Shown piece by piece: positions 10,507 through 18,605 of a DNA stretch of 64,000 nucleotides (positions within the stretch are counted from its first letter, which is position 1; the number at the start of each line of letters is the position of its first letter). Source of the stretch: CBDBJQ01 sp965206405 (lineage in GTDB: Bacteria; Pseudomonadota; Alphaproteobacteria; UBA8366). Location: the NCBI GenBank assembly GCA_965206405.1, contig CBDBJQ010000006.1, positions 1,054,001-1,118,000 of the forward strand, in the 5' to 3' direction. The translations under genes were made by a program, and so were the position numbers. The notes below the pieces were generated by a model. That model was not told where the DNA came from. It made no database searches and was given only the letters and a program-made list of their open reading frames with translations.

Positions 10507-10543
10507 AGCCAAATGTTTTGCGGTGAATATCCTTGCCCTTGCG

Positions 10544-10564
10544 GAGATTACGCGGCGTAATCTC
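10544..10564. promoter_or_regulatory. Perfect 10-bp inverted repeat before the class II aldolase gene
   Basis: gagattacgc and its exact reverse complement are separated by one base. The palindrome lies 37 nt after the second VOC stop and 29 nt before the aldolase start, with the ribosome site (aaggagg, 10576-10582) just after it. No T-run follows, which argues against a terminator. An operator or mRNA hairpin near the translation start fits better. Confidence 0.5.
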
Positions 10565-10593
10565 TGCAAATTGTAAGGAGGATAATAGGGAAA

Positions 10594-11415
10594 ATGACGA
10601 GGGGGTTTGGGGATCTGGGTGTGTCTGAAGCTGCGATTGTCGCGTTCCCGCAGGACCGGAGACCGTCTGGTATCGGTCCCGAGGAATGGCAGGCACGCTG
10701 CGAGCTCGCGGCCGCCTATCGTCTGTGCGCGCTCTATGGATGGACTGATCTCAACAACACCCATTTGTCTCTGCGGGTGCCGGGAACGAAAGATCAGTTC
10801 CTGCTCAATCCCTTCGGCATGTTCTTCGAGGAAATCACCGCCTCATCGCTCATCAAGGTCAACAGCGAGGGGAAGGTACTTGGCGACAGCGACTATTCGG
10901 TAAACCCGGCGGGATTCGTTATCCACGGCGCGATCCACATGTCGGGCGACGACAGGCACTGTGTTCTCCACACTCACAGCCGCTATGGCACCGCTGTCTC
11001 GATGCAGAAGCACGGCTTGTTGCCCGTGAGCCAGAAGGCGCTGACCATCATGGGGTGGGTCGGCTATCACGATTTCGAGGGCCCTGCTGTCAACGAGAGC
11101 GAGCAGCCGCGCATCGTCCGTGACATTGAGGGCAAGACCATTCTGATCCTGCGCAATCACGGCCTTTTGTCGGTCGGCAGGACGGTGGGTGAGGCCTTCG
11201 TGTGGATCTACCGGATCGAGACCGCTTGCCGGCACCAGATCGACGCCATGGCTGGCGGGGCTGAACTGCAGGAGCTCTCCGAGGAAACCCAGGAGAAATC
11301 CATCAAGATGGGCCTTGGCATGTATGCCCCGGGAGGATTTATCGAAGCTGGCAAGGAATGGCCGATGCTGTTGCGCCAGCTCGAGCGCTCGGGGATGGAC
11401 GATTACGCGCGATAA
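10594..11415 (+). CDS. Class II aldolase/adducin family protein (first copy)
   Basis: A 273-residue metal-dependent aldolase-fold protein (FucA/AraD type). The zinc site is visible as HTHSRYGTAVS (two His) and the later NHGLLSVGRTVGEAF (third His). Other family blocks are WTDLNNTHLSLRVPG and PFGMFFEEITASSLIKV. A strong AAGGAGG site lies 11 nt before ATG 10594. It is similar over most of its length to the class II aldolase gene at 46.9 kb on the other strand (shared NHGLLSVGRT, EITASSL-like and YHDFEGPA/YHDYEGPA blocks), so the window carries two paralogues. Substrate unknown. Confidence 0.85.
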   Translation: MTRGFGDLGVSEAAIVAFPQDRRPSGIGPEEWQARCELAAAYRLCALYGWTDLNNTHLSLRVPGTKDQFLLNPFGMFFEEITASSLIKVNSEGKVLGDSDYSVNPAGFVIHGAIHMSGDDRHCVLHTHSRYGTAVSMQKHGLLPVSQKALTIMGWVGYHDFEGPAVNESEQPRIVRDIEGKTILILRNHGLLSVGRTVGEAFVWIYRIETACRHQIDAMAGGAELQELSEETQEKSIKMGLGMYAPGGFIEAGKEWPMLLRQLERSGMDDYAR

Positions 11416-11464
11416 GCCCTAACGCCACCGCCAACTCCGGTCCACTGCCCCGACTTCATCACCT

Positions 11465-11542
11465 CTAAACCCCAGTTTTCACTGCTTCTAAACCCCAGTT
11501 TTCACTGCTTCTAAACCCCAGTTTTCATTGCCTCTAAACCCC
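11465..11542. repeat. 23-bp tandem repeat between aldolase and CoA-transferase genes
   Basis: Three full copies of a 23-bp unit beginning ctaaaccccagttttc start at 11465, 11488 and 11511, with a partial fourth from 11534. Copies 1 and 2 are identical and copy 3 has two changes. The units follow each other without spacers, which separates this from CRISPR. The 238-nt gap holds nothing else I can name. Confidence 0.9.
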
Positions 11543-11653
11543 GTTTGTTATGCGGGTTTTGTTTGACGAATCGGGGGCCGGCGGGCATATGCAGAGGTTG
11601 CTTGCATGCATCTGTGCATGTGGTTTTGCAGATGCTGTTGCCGGAGTAAGGCT

Positions 11654-12841
11654 ATGGCGGGTCCGCTCGACGGAATACGCATTCTCGACATGACCATCGT
11701 TGTTGCCGGGCCGCTGGCGGCGATGATGCTCGCCGACCAGGGTGCCGACGTCATCAAGATCGAGACGCCGAAGGGCGGCGACTTCCTGCGCCGGGCCGCC
11801 AACCGCCGCGACGATCTATCGGCCTCCTTCCTCAACAACAACCGCAACAAGCGCTCGCTCGCCATCGATCTGAAGTCCGATGCCGGCCGCGAGGCGTTCC
11901 TGCGTCTCGCCGAGACCTGTGACGTGGTGATCCAGAACTTCCGCCCCGGTGTCCTCGAACGCATCGGTGTTGGCTACGATGCTGTCCGGGTCCGCAAGCC
12001 GGACATCATCTATCTCTCGATGAGCGGCTTCGGCGAGTCGGGCCCGTTTGCCCACAAGCCCGTCTACGATCCCATCATCCAGGCCCTGTCGGGACTGACC
12101 ACGGTGCAGGCGGGATCGGACCAGGAACGGCCGCGGCTGATCCGCACCGTGTTGCCCGACAAGGTGACCGCGATTACTGCGGCCCAGACCGTGACGGCGG
12201 CACTGTTGGCCCGGGAACGGGGCGGCGAGGGACAGCATATCCGCCTGTCGATGCTCGATTCCACGCTCGCTTTCCTGTGGTCGACCGACATGAACAACCA
12301 CACTTTTCTTGATGGCGAGAAACCGACACAGCGCGCGGCCAGTATCATCGATCTCATCTACGAGACCGCGGACGGCCATATGAGCGTGGCGGTAATGACG
12401 GACGCCCAGTGGGCTGGAATGTCACGGGGCACCGGCCATCCGGAATGGCTGGAGGATCCGCGTTTCGTCGACAACGCATCGCGCGAGCACAACATCGACG
12501 CCCGGCTCGAGCTGACCCAGGAGGCGCTACTCGAAAAAACGACGGCGGAGTGGCTGGAAATCCTAGAGGTCGAGGGAGTGCCTTGTGCGCCGGTGCTCAC
12601 CCGGGGCGAAATCGCCGACCACCCCCAGATCATCGAGAGCGGCAGCCTCGTCGAATTCGACCATCCGACGGTCGGGCGCCTGCGCCAGGCGCGGCCACCG
12701 GCCCAGTTCACCGCCACCCCGTCCGAGTTGCGCCGCGGCGCACCCGGACTCGGGGAGCACACGGCCGAAATCCTTGGCGAGGCAGGTTTCTCTGCTGAGG
12801 AGATCACGGCTTTGCGCCAGGCCGGCGCCGTGGCCGGTTGA
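11654..12841 (+). CDS. CaiB/BaiF family CoA-transferase (type III), second
   Basis: A 395-residue family III CoA-transferase: PLDGIRILDMTIVVAGPLAA, GADVIKIETPKGGDFLRR, NNRNKRSLAIDL, VVIQNFRPGVLERIGVGY. The probable catalytic Asp is in TVLPDKVTAI. The C-terminal block PGLGEHTAEILGEAGFS is standard. ATG 11654 is chosen because GGAGTAAGG precedes it and the conserved sequence starts at once; a frame from 11606 would add 16 Cys-rich residues. It is related to, but clearly diverged from, the CoA-transferase at 7.4 kb. It probably exchanges CoA between acids; the exact pair is unknown. Confidence 0.9.
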   Translation: MAGPLDGIRILDMTIVVAGPLAAMMLADQGADVIKIETPKGGDFLRRAANRRDDLSASFLNNNRNKRSLAIDLKSDAGREAFLRLAETCDVVIQNFRPGVLERIGVGYDAVRVRKPDIIYLSMSGFGESGPFAHKPVYDPIIQALSGLTTVQAGSDQERPRLIRTVLPDKVTAITAAQTVTAALLARERGGEGQHIRLSMLDSTLAFLWSTDMNNHTFLDGEKPTQRAASIIDLIYETADGHMSVAVMTDAQWAGMSRGTGHPEWLEDPRFVDNASREHNIDARLELTQEALLEKTTAEWLEILEVEGVPCAPVLTRGEIADHPQIIESGSLVEFDHPTVGRLRQARPPAQFTATPSELRRGAPGLGEHTAEILGEAGFSAEEITALRQAGAVAG

Positions 12842-12883
12842 CGGCCGCCACGCGATGCATCCGGTCCGCATGCACCCGACTCC

Positions 12884-13567
12884 ATGAATTCCAGGAACGG
12901 TGATTCCGGAAACGCCGGCGGTTTCGGGCCGGAGGTGATGCTCGATACACCGGCCTTCGTGCATCCAACCGTGCGCCTCTATGGCCGGATCTTGGTTAGC
13001 CCCGGCACCAGCTTCTGGCCCTATGCGGTGGTTCGGGCCGAAGGCGAGGAAGTGCGCATCGGCGCGCACGTCAACATCCAGGACCACGCGATGATCCATG
13101 TCGGCTACGATGTACCGACCGCAATCGGGGATTACTGCTCACTCGCCCACGGCGCTACGGTGCATGGCGCGGTGCTCGGGGACAGCACGCTCGTTGGCAT
13201 CAATGCAACGGTGATGGATGGCGCTGTGGTCGGCGACAACTGCGTGATTGGTGCCCAGTGCGTGGTGCCCGAGGGCATGCAGGTACCTGACAATTCAATT
13301 GTCGCCGGGGTGCCAGGCAAGGTCATCCGTACGCACAACTGCTTTATCCCCAATCGCATCAACGCCGCTCTCTACAGTCGTAACGCAGAAGCCTATGTCG
13401 CGGGAAACCACAGGGCTTGGGATGGCGCTGAATACCGGGCCTGGCGCGAGCAGGTCGAGGCAGAGGTCACCGCCGAGTTCCAGCGCCGCTGGCCCGGGGA
13501 AACCAGGCAATCCAAGAAATCCGGGGAATCCGGGGAATCCATACAATCCAGAGAGTTCGGGGAATGA
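12884..13567 (+). CDS. Gamma-carbonic-anhydrase-like hexapeptide-repeat protein
   Basis: A 227-residue left-handed beta-helix protein of the gamma-carbonic anhydrase / PaaY group. Hexapeptide repeats run from about residue 25 to 150. Zinc-ligand candidates are in NIQDHAMIHVG and SLAHGATVHGAVLG, the expected three-His pattern. The first 18 residues and the last 20 are low-complexity, the tail formed by 9-bp DNA repeats. ATG 12884 is used, but 12938 (MLDTPAFVHPTVRLYG) would also serve. The stop overlaps the ABC ATPase start by ATGA. Enzyme activity (CO2 hydration versus a thioesterase-like role) is not predictable. Confidence 0.8.
   Translation: MNSRNGDSGNAGGFGPEVMLDTPAFVHPTVRLYGRILVSPGTSFWPYAVVRAEGEEVRIGAHVNIQDHAMIHVGYDVPTAIGDYCSLAHGATVHGAVLGDSTLVGINATVMDGAVVGDNCVIGAQCVVPEGMQVPDNSIVAGVPGKVIRTHNCFIPNRINAALYSRNAEAYVAGNHRAWDGAEYRAWREQVEAEVTAEFQRRWPGETRQSKKSGESGESIQSREFGE
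13509..13562. repeat. 9-bp tandem repeats forming the C-terminus of the hexapeptide protein
   Basis: Six consecutive 9-bp units, five of which start aatcc, code for a Ser/Gly/Glu tail (KSGESGES). Two central units are identical. The repeats end at the overlapping stop/start with the ABC ATPase gene, so the tail is probably a late, dispensable addition. Confidence 0.8.
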
Positions 13568-14568
13568 CCGCCGCGATCGTCATGGACAGACTGACCCGGA
13601 ACTACGGTGCGCTGCGCGCGGTCGATAATGTCTCAATGTCGATCGAAGCCGGTGAGGTGCTCGGTTTTCTTGGCCCCAACGGCGCCGGCAAGACAACCAC
13701 CATGCGCATGGTCGCCGGCTTCCTCAATCCCAGCGCCGGTACCGCCCGGGTGTGCGGCATCGATGTCCGCGACGACCCGGTCGGGGTGCGCCGACAGATT
13801 GGCTTTCTACCTGAAGGCGCACCGATTTATGGCGAGATGACTACGGGAGCCTATCTCGGCTTTGTTGCCTCGGTCCGCGGATTTTCTGGTGCTGAACGCC
13901 GTCGCCGTATCCGTCGTGTTGTCGAGACGGTATCGCTTGGCGAGGTTCTCGGGCAGCGAATCGAGACACTCTCGAAGGGTTTCCGCCGCCGCGTCGGTCT
14001 CGCCCAGACACTGCTTCATGATCCGCCGGTGCTGATCCTCGATGAGCCCACCGACGGCCTCGACCCCAACCAGAAGCGCCATGTGCGCAGCCTCATCCGC
14101 AGCATGGCCCGCGACAAGGCGATCATCATCTCGACCCACATTCTCGAGGAGGTCGATGCGGTCTGCAGCCGGGCCGGCATCATCGCGCGGGGCCGGCTTG
14201 TTGCCGACGCCACGCCCGCAGAGATCAAGGCCATGGCGAGCAACCACAATGCCGTTCTGGCATTGATTCCGGAAGGCCTTTTGCCGCGTCTCGAGACGGC
14301 GGCGGCAGGGGGTGAAATCGCGGAAGTGGAGAGAGTCAGCATCGTTGAGCGCGGCGAGAAGACAGTCCAGGTGCGCCTTGTGCCGCGCCGGGGATGCGAT
14401 ATCGCGGCTACGGCGATTGGCTGGCTCGAGGCGCAGGGTGTTTTCGCCACCGATATCACTGTCGAGCAGGGGTCGCTCGAGGCGGTATTCCACGAGATCA
14501 CCGGAGCAACCGGACCGAATCGGCAAAATGAGTCGATCGGGCCAAGCGGGCGGGACGGCAATGGCTGA
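13564..14568 (+). CDS. ABC transporter ATP-binding protein (GldA-like)
   Basis: A 334-residue ATPase with Walker A GPNGAGKTTT (about residue 40), signature LSKGFRRRVGLAQTL, Walker B VLILDEPTDGLDPNQ and switch His in STHILEEV. The C-terminal part has the extra domain of DrrA/GldA-like exporters. It forms an operon with a membrane permease, a Gldg-type protein and a DUF4340 protein, the layout of the bacterial Gld-like ABC-2 exporter found also outside gliding bacteria. It overlaps the hexapeptide gene by 4 nt and the permease by 8 nt. The substrate is unknown. Confidence 0.9.
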   Translation: MTAAIVMDRLTRNYGALRAVDNVSMSIEAGEVLGFLGPNGAGKTTTMRMVAGFLNPSAGTARVCGIDVRDDPVGVRRQIGFLPEGAPIYGEMTTGAYLGFVASVRGFSGAERRRRIRRVVETVSLGEVLGQRIETLSKGFRRRVGLAQTLLHDPPVLILDEPTDGLDPNQKRHVRSLIRSMARDKAIIISTHILEEVDAVCSRAGIIARGRLVADATPAEIKAMASNHNAVLALIPEGLLPRLETAAAGGEIAEVERVSIVERGEKTVQVRLVPRRGCDIAATAIGWLEAQGVFATDITVEQGSLEAVFHEITGATGPNRQNESIGPSGRDGNG

Positions 14569-15388
14569 CGGAACGGACGGGACTGACAGTCGCGACGGCG
14601 TTCCGGGTTCCCTTTCGGACTCCTTCCCAGGATCTCTTCCCCGACCCGGCTGGTTGCGTGTTGCCGCCGCAGTGGCCTGGCGCGAGTGGGGGAGCTACTT
14701 CGCCACCCCAGTAGCACTTGTCTTCATCGTCGTCTTTCTTGCACTCGCCGGGGCCTGCACATTCTATCTCGGCGGATTCTTTGACCGCGGTCAGGCCGAT
14801 CTGCAACCCTTCTTTCTCTATCACCCCTGGCTTTACCTTCTGTTCGTCCCGGCGGTGTCGATGCGGCTGTGGGCGGAGGAGCGCAAGACCGGGACGATCG
14901 AGAACCTGATGACCTTGCCGGTCTCCGCCACCCAGGCGGTAATCGGCAAGTTCACTGCGGCCTGGCTGTTTACCGGTTTCGCCCTGGCCCTGACTTTTCC
15001 TATGTGGATCACGGTCAACATTCTCGGTGCGCCCGACAATGGCGTGATCGCGGCCAGCTACGCCGGCAGTTTCCTGATGGTCGGTGCCTTCCTTGCGATC
15101 GGATCCTGTCTCTCGGCGATGACCCGCAGCCAGGCGGTCGCCTTCATTCTTGCTGCTGCTGCCTGTTTTCTGTTCACCATGAGCGGCATCGACCTGGTGC
15201 TCGATTTCTTCCGCGCCTGGGCGCCGGAGATCCTGATCGAGACTGTTGCCTCGTTCAGTTTTCTTACCCACTTCAACGCGGTGATACGGGGCGTGATCGA
15301 ACTGCGTGATGCGGTCTACTTCGCCTCGCAGATCGCTTTCTGGCTGTTTGCCAACATCGTCATCGTTGACCTCGCCAAGGCGCGCTGA
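14561..15388 (+). CDS. ABC-2 type permease (GldF-like)
   Basis: A 275-residue inner-membrane protein with about six hydrophobic segments. The first is ATPVALVFIVVFLALAGACT and the motif VSMRLWAEERKTGTIENL is the hallmark of ABC-2 permeases of this branch. The N-terminal 25 residues (GTDGTDSRDG) are repetitive. ATG 14561 is used; an in-frame ATG at 14528 is possible and neither has a strong ribosome site. It overlaps the ATPase gene and is followed 1 nt later by the Gldg-like gene, so it is part of one operon. Confidence 0.85.
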   Translation: MADGTDGTDSRDGVPGSLSDSFPGSLPRPGWLRVAAAVAWREWGSYFATPVALVFIVVFLALAGACTFYLGGFFDRGQADLQPFFLYHPWLYLLFVPAVSMRLWAEERKTGTIENLMTLPVSATQAVIGKFTAAWLFTGFALALTFPMWITVNILGAPDNGVIAASYAGSFLMVGAFLAIGSCLSAMTRSQAVAFILAAAACFLFTMSGIDLVLDFFRAWAPEILIETVASFSFLTHFNAVIRGVIELRDAVYFASQIAFWLFANIVIVDLAKAR

Positions 15389-15389
15389 G

Positions 15390-17453
15390 ATGTCCGCTCC
15401 GCCGCCAAAATCATCCCTGCCGACATCGCCACTTCCGGGCGCGGCTTCGGGCGCGACTTCGGGCCGGATTCCGGCGCTGTTGCGGCGGATCTGGCGGCGA
15501 AATTCGCCGCGGGCGGCGCTTGGCCTGCTACTCGCCGCGGTGATCCTGTTCGCCGGCAACATTGCTGCCGATAGGGCCCTGAACGGCATCCGCCTCGATC
15601 TCACCGAACGCGGGCTTTATACGATCTCCGACAGCACCCGCGCGGTGATCGACGCGATGGCCGAGCCCGTGGTGGCGAGGCTGTTTTTTTCTGACGCGCT
15701 TGGCGAGAGCAGCCCCGACCATGCGACCCACTTCGCCCGAGTCCGCGACCTGCTCGAGCAGTATGCGGCGCTTTCGGGCGGGCGCATCCGGATCATTCGG
15801 CGCAACCCGGCGCCGTATACCCGCGACGAGGATGCCGCTGTCGCCTATGGTCTCCAGAGCGTGCCTGTGAACGCGGCCGGCGATGCCGGGTATTTCGGCC
15901 TGGTCGCCACCAACAGCACCGATGACAAGGCCGTGGTGCCGTTCTTCTCCCTTGATCGCGAAACCCTGCTCGAATACGACCTGACCAAGGTCTTCGACAA
16001 CCTTAACAATCCGGTCAAGCGGGTCGTTGGCATGATCAGCACCCTACCGGTCCTCGGCCGTCACGCGCCACCCTTCGGGGCCTCGCCCCGCTGGCTCTCC
16101 ATGGACAGCCTTGGCCAGGTTTTCGATATCCACCCGCTTGATGCCGAGACCCGCGCGATCCCCGAAGAGATCGAGCTACTCATTCTCGTCCATCCCAATG
16201 GCCTGGCGCACCAAACCCTGTACGCCATCGATCAGTTCGCACTCTCCGGCAGGCCGGTGCTTGCCTTTGTCGATCCGCTGGCCGAGGCCGGGGCGGCCGG
16301 GGCCTGGCGCGGCGCAACCACCGGTGCTGCCGACGTCAACCACTTGCTCCGGCAATGGGGCATTGCGCTGGTGCCGGGCATGGTTGCCGCCGATATTGAC
16401 ATCGCCCGCCGCGTCAACGTACAGAACGAAGGACGCCTCCAGCCCGTCGACTATGTGGTCTGGTTGGCGCTGACCCGTGCCAACTTCCTGCCCGGGGAGG
16501 CGGCGACCGAGGAGATGAGTCTCATCAACATGGCGACGCCGGGCATTCTCCAGCGCCTCTCCGCGCCTGGCTCGAGCACTGCCCAGGGTTCCGGACCTGC
16601 GGTTGCGCCGTTGATCGTCACCGGGCCGCGCAGCATGCGTATCAACGCCGCGAGAGTGGCAGTGCAAAATCCCGACGCGGTGGGGCTGTTCCGGGATTTC
16701 AAGCCTTCGGGTGAACGTCTGGTCCTGGCCGCCCGCATCTCTGGATCGACAACAAGCGCCTATGCTGACGGGCCTCCGCCCGGCGCCACTCCCGGCGGCG
16801 TACTTGCGTCCGGTACCGGACAGGAGTCAGGGCGGGAATCCGGACATCGACGCACCGGCAGCATCACGGCGATCGTGGTCGCCGATACCGATATGCTGCA
16901 TGACAGGTTCTGGGCCGAACGGCGGGACTATCGCGGCAACGCGGCAATCGCGCCCTTCGCCAACAATGCCGATTTTTTGGTGGGCACTGTCGATCTCCTG
17001 TTAGGGGGTGCCACACTGGCGGAGCTGCGGGGACGCGGGAAATCGGATAGGCCGTTCGATCGTGTCGAGACGATCCGCCGCGAGGCGGAGCGCAAGTACC
17101 GCGCCAGAGAGCGCGAACTGGTGCGGGAGATCCAAGAGATCCAGATACGTATCGAGGAATTCGTCGATCGCGGTGGGGCGGGATTCGGCCATGCAGTTCC
17201 GAGTACTCGCGAGACGGCGGAGATCACGCGCCTGCGCGCCCGTGCTGTGGCCATGCGCGAGGGGTTGCGCGAGGTGCAGCGTGCACTGCGCGCCGATATC
17301 GATTGGCTCGATGCCTGGCTCAAGTTCTTCAACATCGGCGCGGTGCCGTTGCTGCTGGCGCTGGTAGCACTGGCGGTCGGTCTCGGCCGGCGGTTTGCCG
17401 GTACCGTGCGCCGCCGCTCCAGGAGCACCGCGCCCACACGAGGTGCGGCATGA
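15390..17453 (+). CDS. Gldg-family ABC transporter-associated protein
   Basis: A 687-residue membrane-anchored protein. A transmembrane helix lies near residues 42-62 (LGLLLAAVILFAGNIAADRA) and another at the C-terminus (VPLLLALVALAVGLGRRF). Between them is the ABC-type uncharacterised transport domain (PF09822): LTERGLYTISDSTRAVI, ELLILVHPNGL, PVLAFVDPLAEA. A coiled-coil-like region (RREAERKYRARERELVREIQ) precedes the last helix. ATG 15390 follows directly on the permease stop. A Gly/Pro/Ser-rich loop near residues 455-485 looks repeat-derived. It is thought to form the extracytoplasmic part of the exporter. Confidence 0.85.
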   Translation: MSAPPPKSSLPTSPLPGAASGATSGRIPALLRRIWRRNSPRAALGLLLAAVILFAGNIAADRALNGIRLDLTERGLYTISDSTRAVIDAMAEPVVARLFFSDALGESSPDHATHFARVRDLLEQYAALSGGRIRIIRRNPAPYTRDEDAAVAYGLQSVPVNAAGDAGYFGLVATNSTDDKAVVPFFSLDRETLLEYDLTKVFDNLNNPVKRVVGMISTLPVLGRHAPPFGASPRWLSMDSLGQVFDIHPLDAETRAIPEEIELLILVHPNGLAHQTLYAIDQFALSGRPVLAFVDPLAEAGAAGAWRGATTGAADVNHLLRQWGIALVPGMVAADIDIARRVNVQNEGRLQPVDYVVWLALTRANFLPGEAATEEMSLINMATPGILQRLSAPGSSTAQGSGPAVAPLIVTGPRSMRINAARVAVQNPDAVGLFRDFKPSGERLVLAARISGSTTSAYADGPPPGATPGGVLASGTGQESGRESGHRRTGSITAIVVADTDMLHDRFWAERRDYRGNAAIAPFANNADFLVGTVDLLLGGATLAELRGRGKSDRPFDRVETIRREAERKYRARERELVREIQEIQIRIEEFVDRGGAGFGHAVPSTRETAEITRLRARAVAMREGLREVQRALRADIDWLDAWLKFFNIGAVPLLLALVALAVGLGRRFAGTVRRRSRSTAPTRGAA

Positions 17454-17463
17454 GGGGGCAGGG

Positions 17464-18600
17464 ATGAACGGGCGGCTTCTCGCCATCCTCGCCGGATTGG
17501 CCGTAGCTGCGGTGCTTGCTGCTCTGGCCTTCCGTGCCGGCGATGCCGGGGATGCGCGCTGGCGCGCTGTCGGTGAGCCGGTGTTTCCGGGGCTTGCCGA
17601 ACGGATCGGCGATGCGGCCGAGCTGGCGGTGGAAAAGGACGATCATTGGTTGACCCTGCGCCGCGACGGCGAGATCTGGCGACTGGCCGAGAGCGATGGC
17701 TATCTGGCCGACCCAGCGGTGGTCGGGCGCGCGTTGCTTGGTCTCGCGGAGATGTCGTACGTGGAGCCGAAGACGCGCCGTCCCGAACTCTGGTTCAAAC
17801 TCGGCCTCGGCGTTCCGGGACAGGGTGGCGAGCGCACCGAAAAACAAGCCGGCAAACAGAAACAGGCCGGTGGACAGGTTGGGGAAGCCGACGGTGATTC
17901 GCCGGCAAGGCGGGTGGTGCTGCGTGATGCGTCCGGTGCAGTTCTCGCGGATCTGGTGACCGGAAAGGAACTCGCCTTTATTCCCGGCGAGGTGATGCGA
18001 GGCGTCTATTTCCGTCTGCCCGGCAGCCCGCAGACATGGCTTGGCCGGTCGAGTCCCGGGGCTGGTGCTGCGCCCGGAGAGTGGTTGCGCCGCAGGATCG
18101 TCGATATCGATGAATCGCGGGTGATGCGTGTCACGGTGCGCCATCCCGACGGCGAGACGATGGTCGTATCACGCGACGATCCGAAAGCGCGCCTGCGCCT
18201 ACACGATATGCCGGAGGGAAGGCGACTGAAATACGACTCCGACACGGATCTGATCGGAGCCTTCCTCGACAAGATCGAACTCGAGGATGTGCGCCGGAGA
18301 AAAACCGGACCCGACGGGATCCGAGACGGGGATATTTTCACCCCGGCGCGTACCACGGATATCCGGGTGGAGACGTTTGACGGGCTGACGACGTACGTCG
18401 AGACCGCCGAGACCGATGGCGAGCACTGGCTGCGCCTCGTCTTTGCGGGCAGCAATGCCGAATCGACGGCGGAGGCGGCCGAACTGGCAGCGCAGACCGA
18501 AGCTTGGCGCTATCGCGTCGGCGCCTACGAGACCGCCGCTGTGCTGCGCCGGATGGATGACCTTCTTGCCCCCGCCGGGGACCGCGAGACCGGGAACTGA
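17464..18600 (+). CDS. DUF4340 domain protein of the Gld-like ABC operon
   Basis: A 378-residue protein with an N-terminal membrane anchor (LLAILAGLAVAAVLAALAF) and an extracytoplasmic DUF4340 region that contains paired WRLAE / WLRLVF-type strands. DUF4340 proteins regularly follow Gldg genes in such operons, and this one starts 10 nt downstream behind a GGGGGCAGGG site. Residues about 122-142 are a Gln/Lys/Gly-rich repeat (EKQAGKQKQAGGQVG) typical of the small expansions seen across this window. Function within the transporter is unknown. Confidence 0.8.
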   Translation: MNGRLLAILAGLAVAAVLAALAFRAGDAGDARWRAVGEPVFPGLAERIGDAAELAVEKDDHWLTLRRDGEIWRLAESDGYLADPAVVGRALLGLAEMSYVEPKTRRPELWFKLGLGVPGQGGERTEKQAGKQKQAGGQVGEADGDSPARRVVLRDASGAVLADLVTGKELAFIPGEVMRGVYFRLPGSPQTWLGRSSPGAGAAPGEWLRRRIVDIDESRVMRVTVRHPDGETMVVSRDDPKARLRLHDMPEGRRLKYDSDTDLIGAFLDKIELEDVRRRKTGPDGIRDGDIFTPARTTDIRVETFDGLTTYVETAETDGEHWLRLVFAGSNAESTAEAAELAAQTEAWRYRVGAYETAAVLRRMDDLLAPAGDRETGN

Positions 18601-18605
18601 CGGGC

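Noticed and set aside
11465..11542. Possible CRISPR or iteron origin at the 23-bp repeats
   Set aside because: No spacers. No replication initiator gene or AT-rich melting region beside it, so an iteron origin is unsupported.
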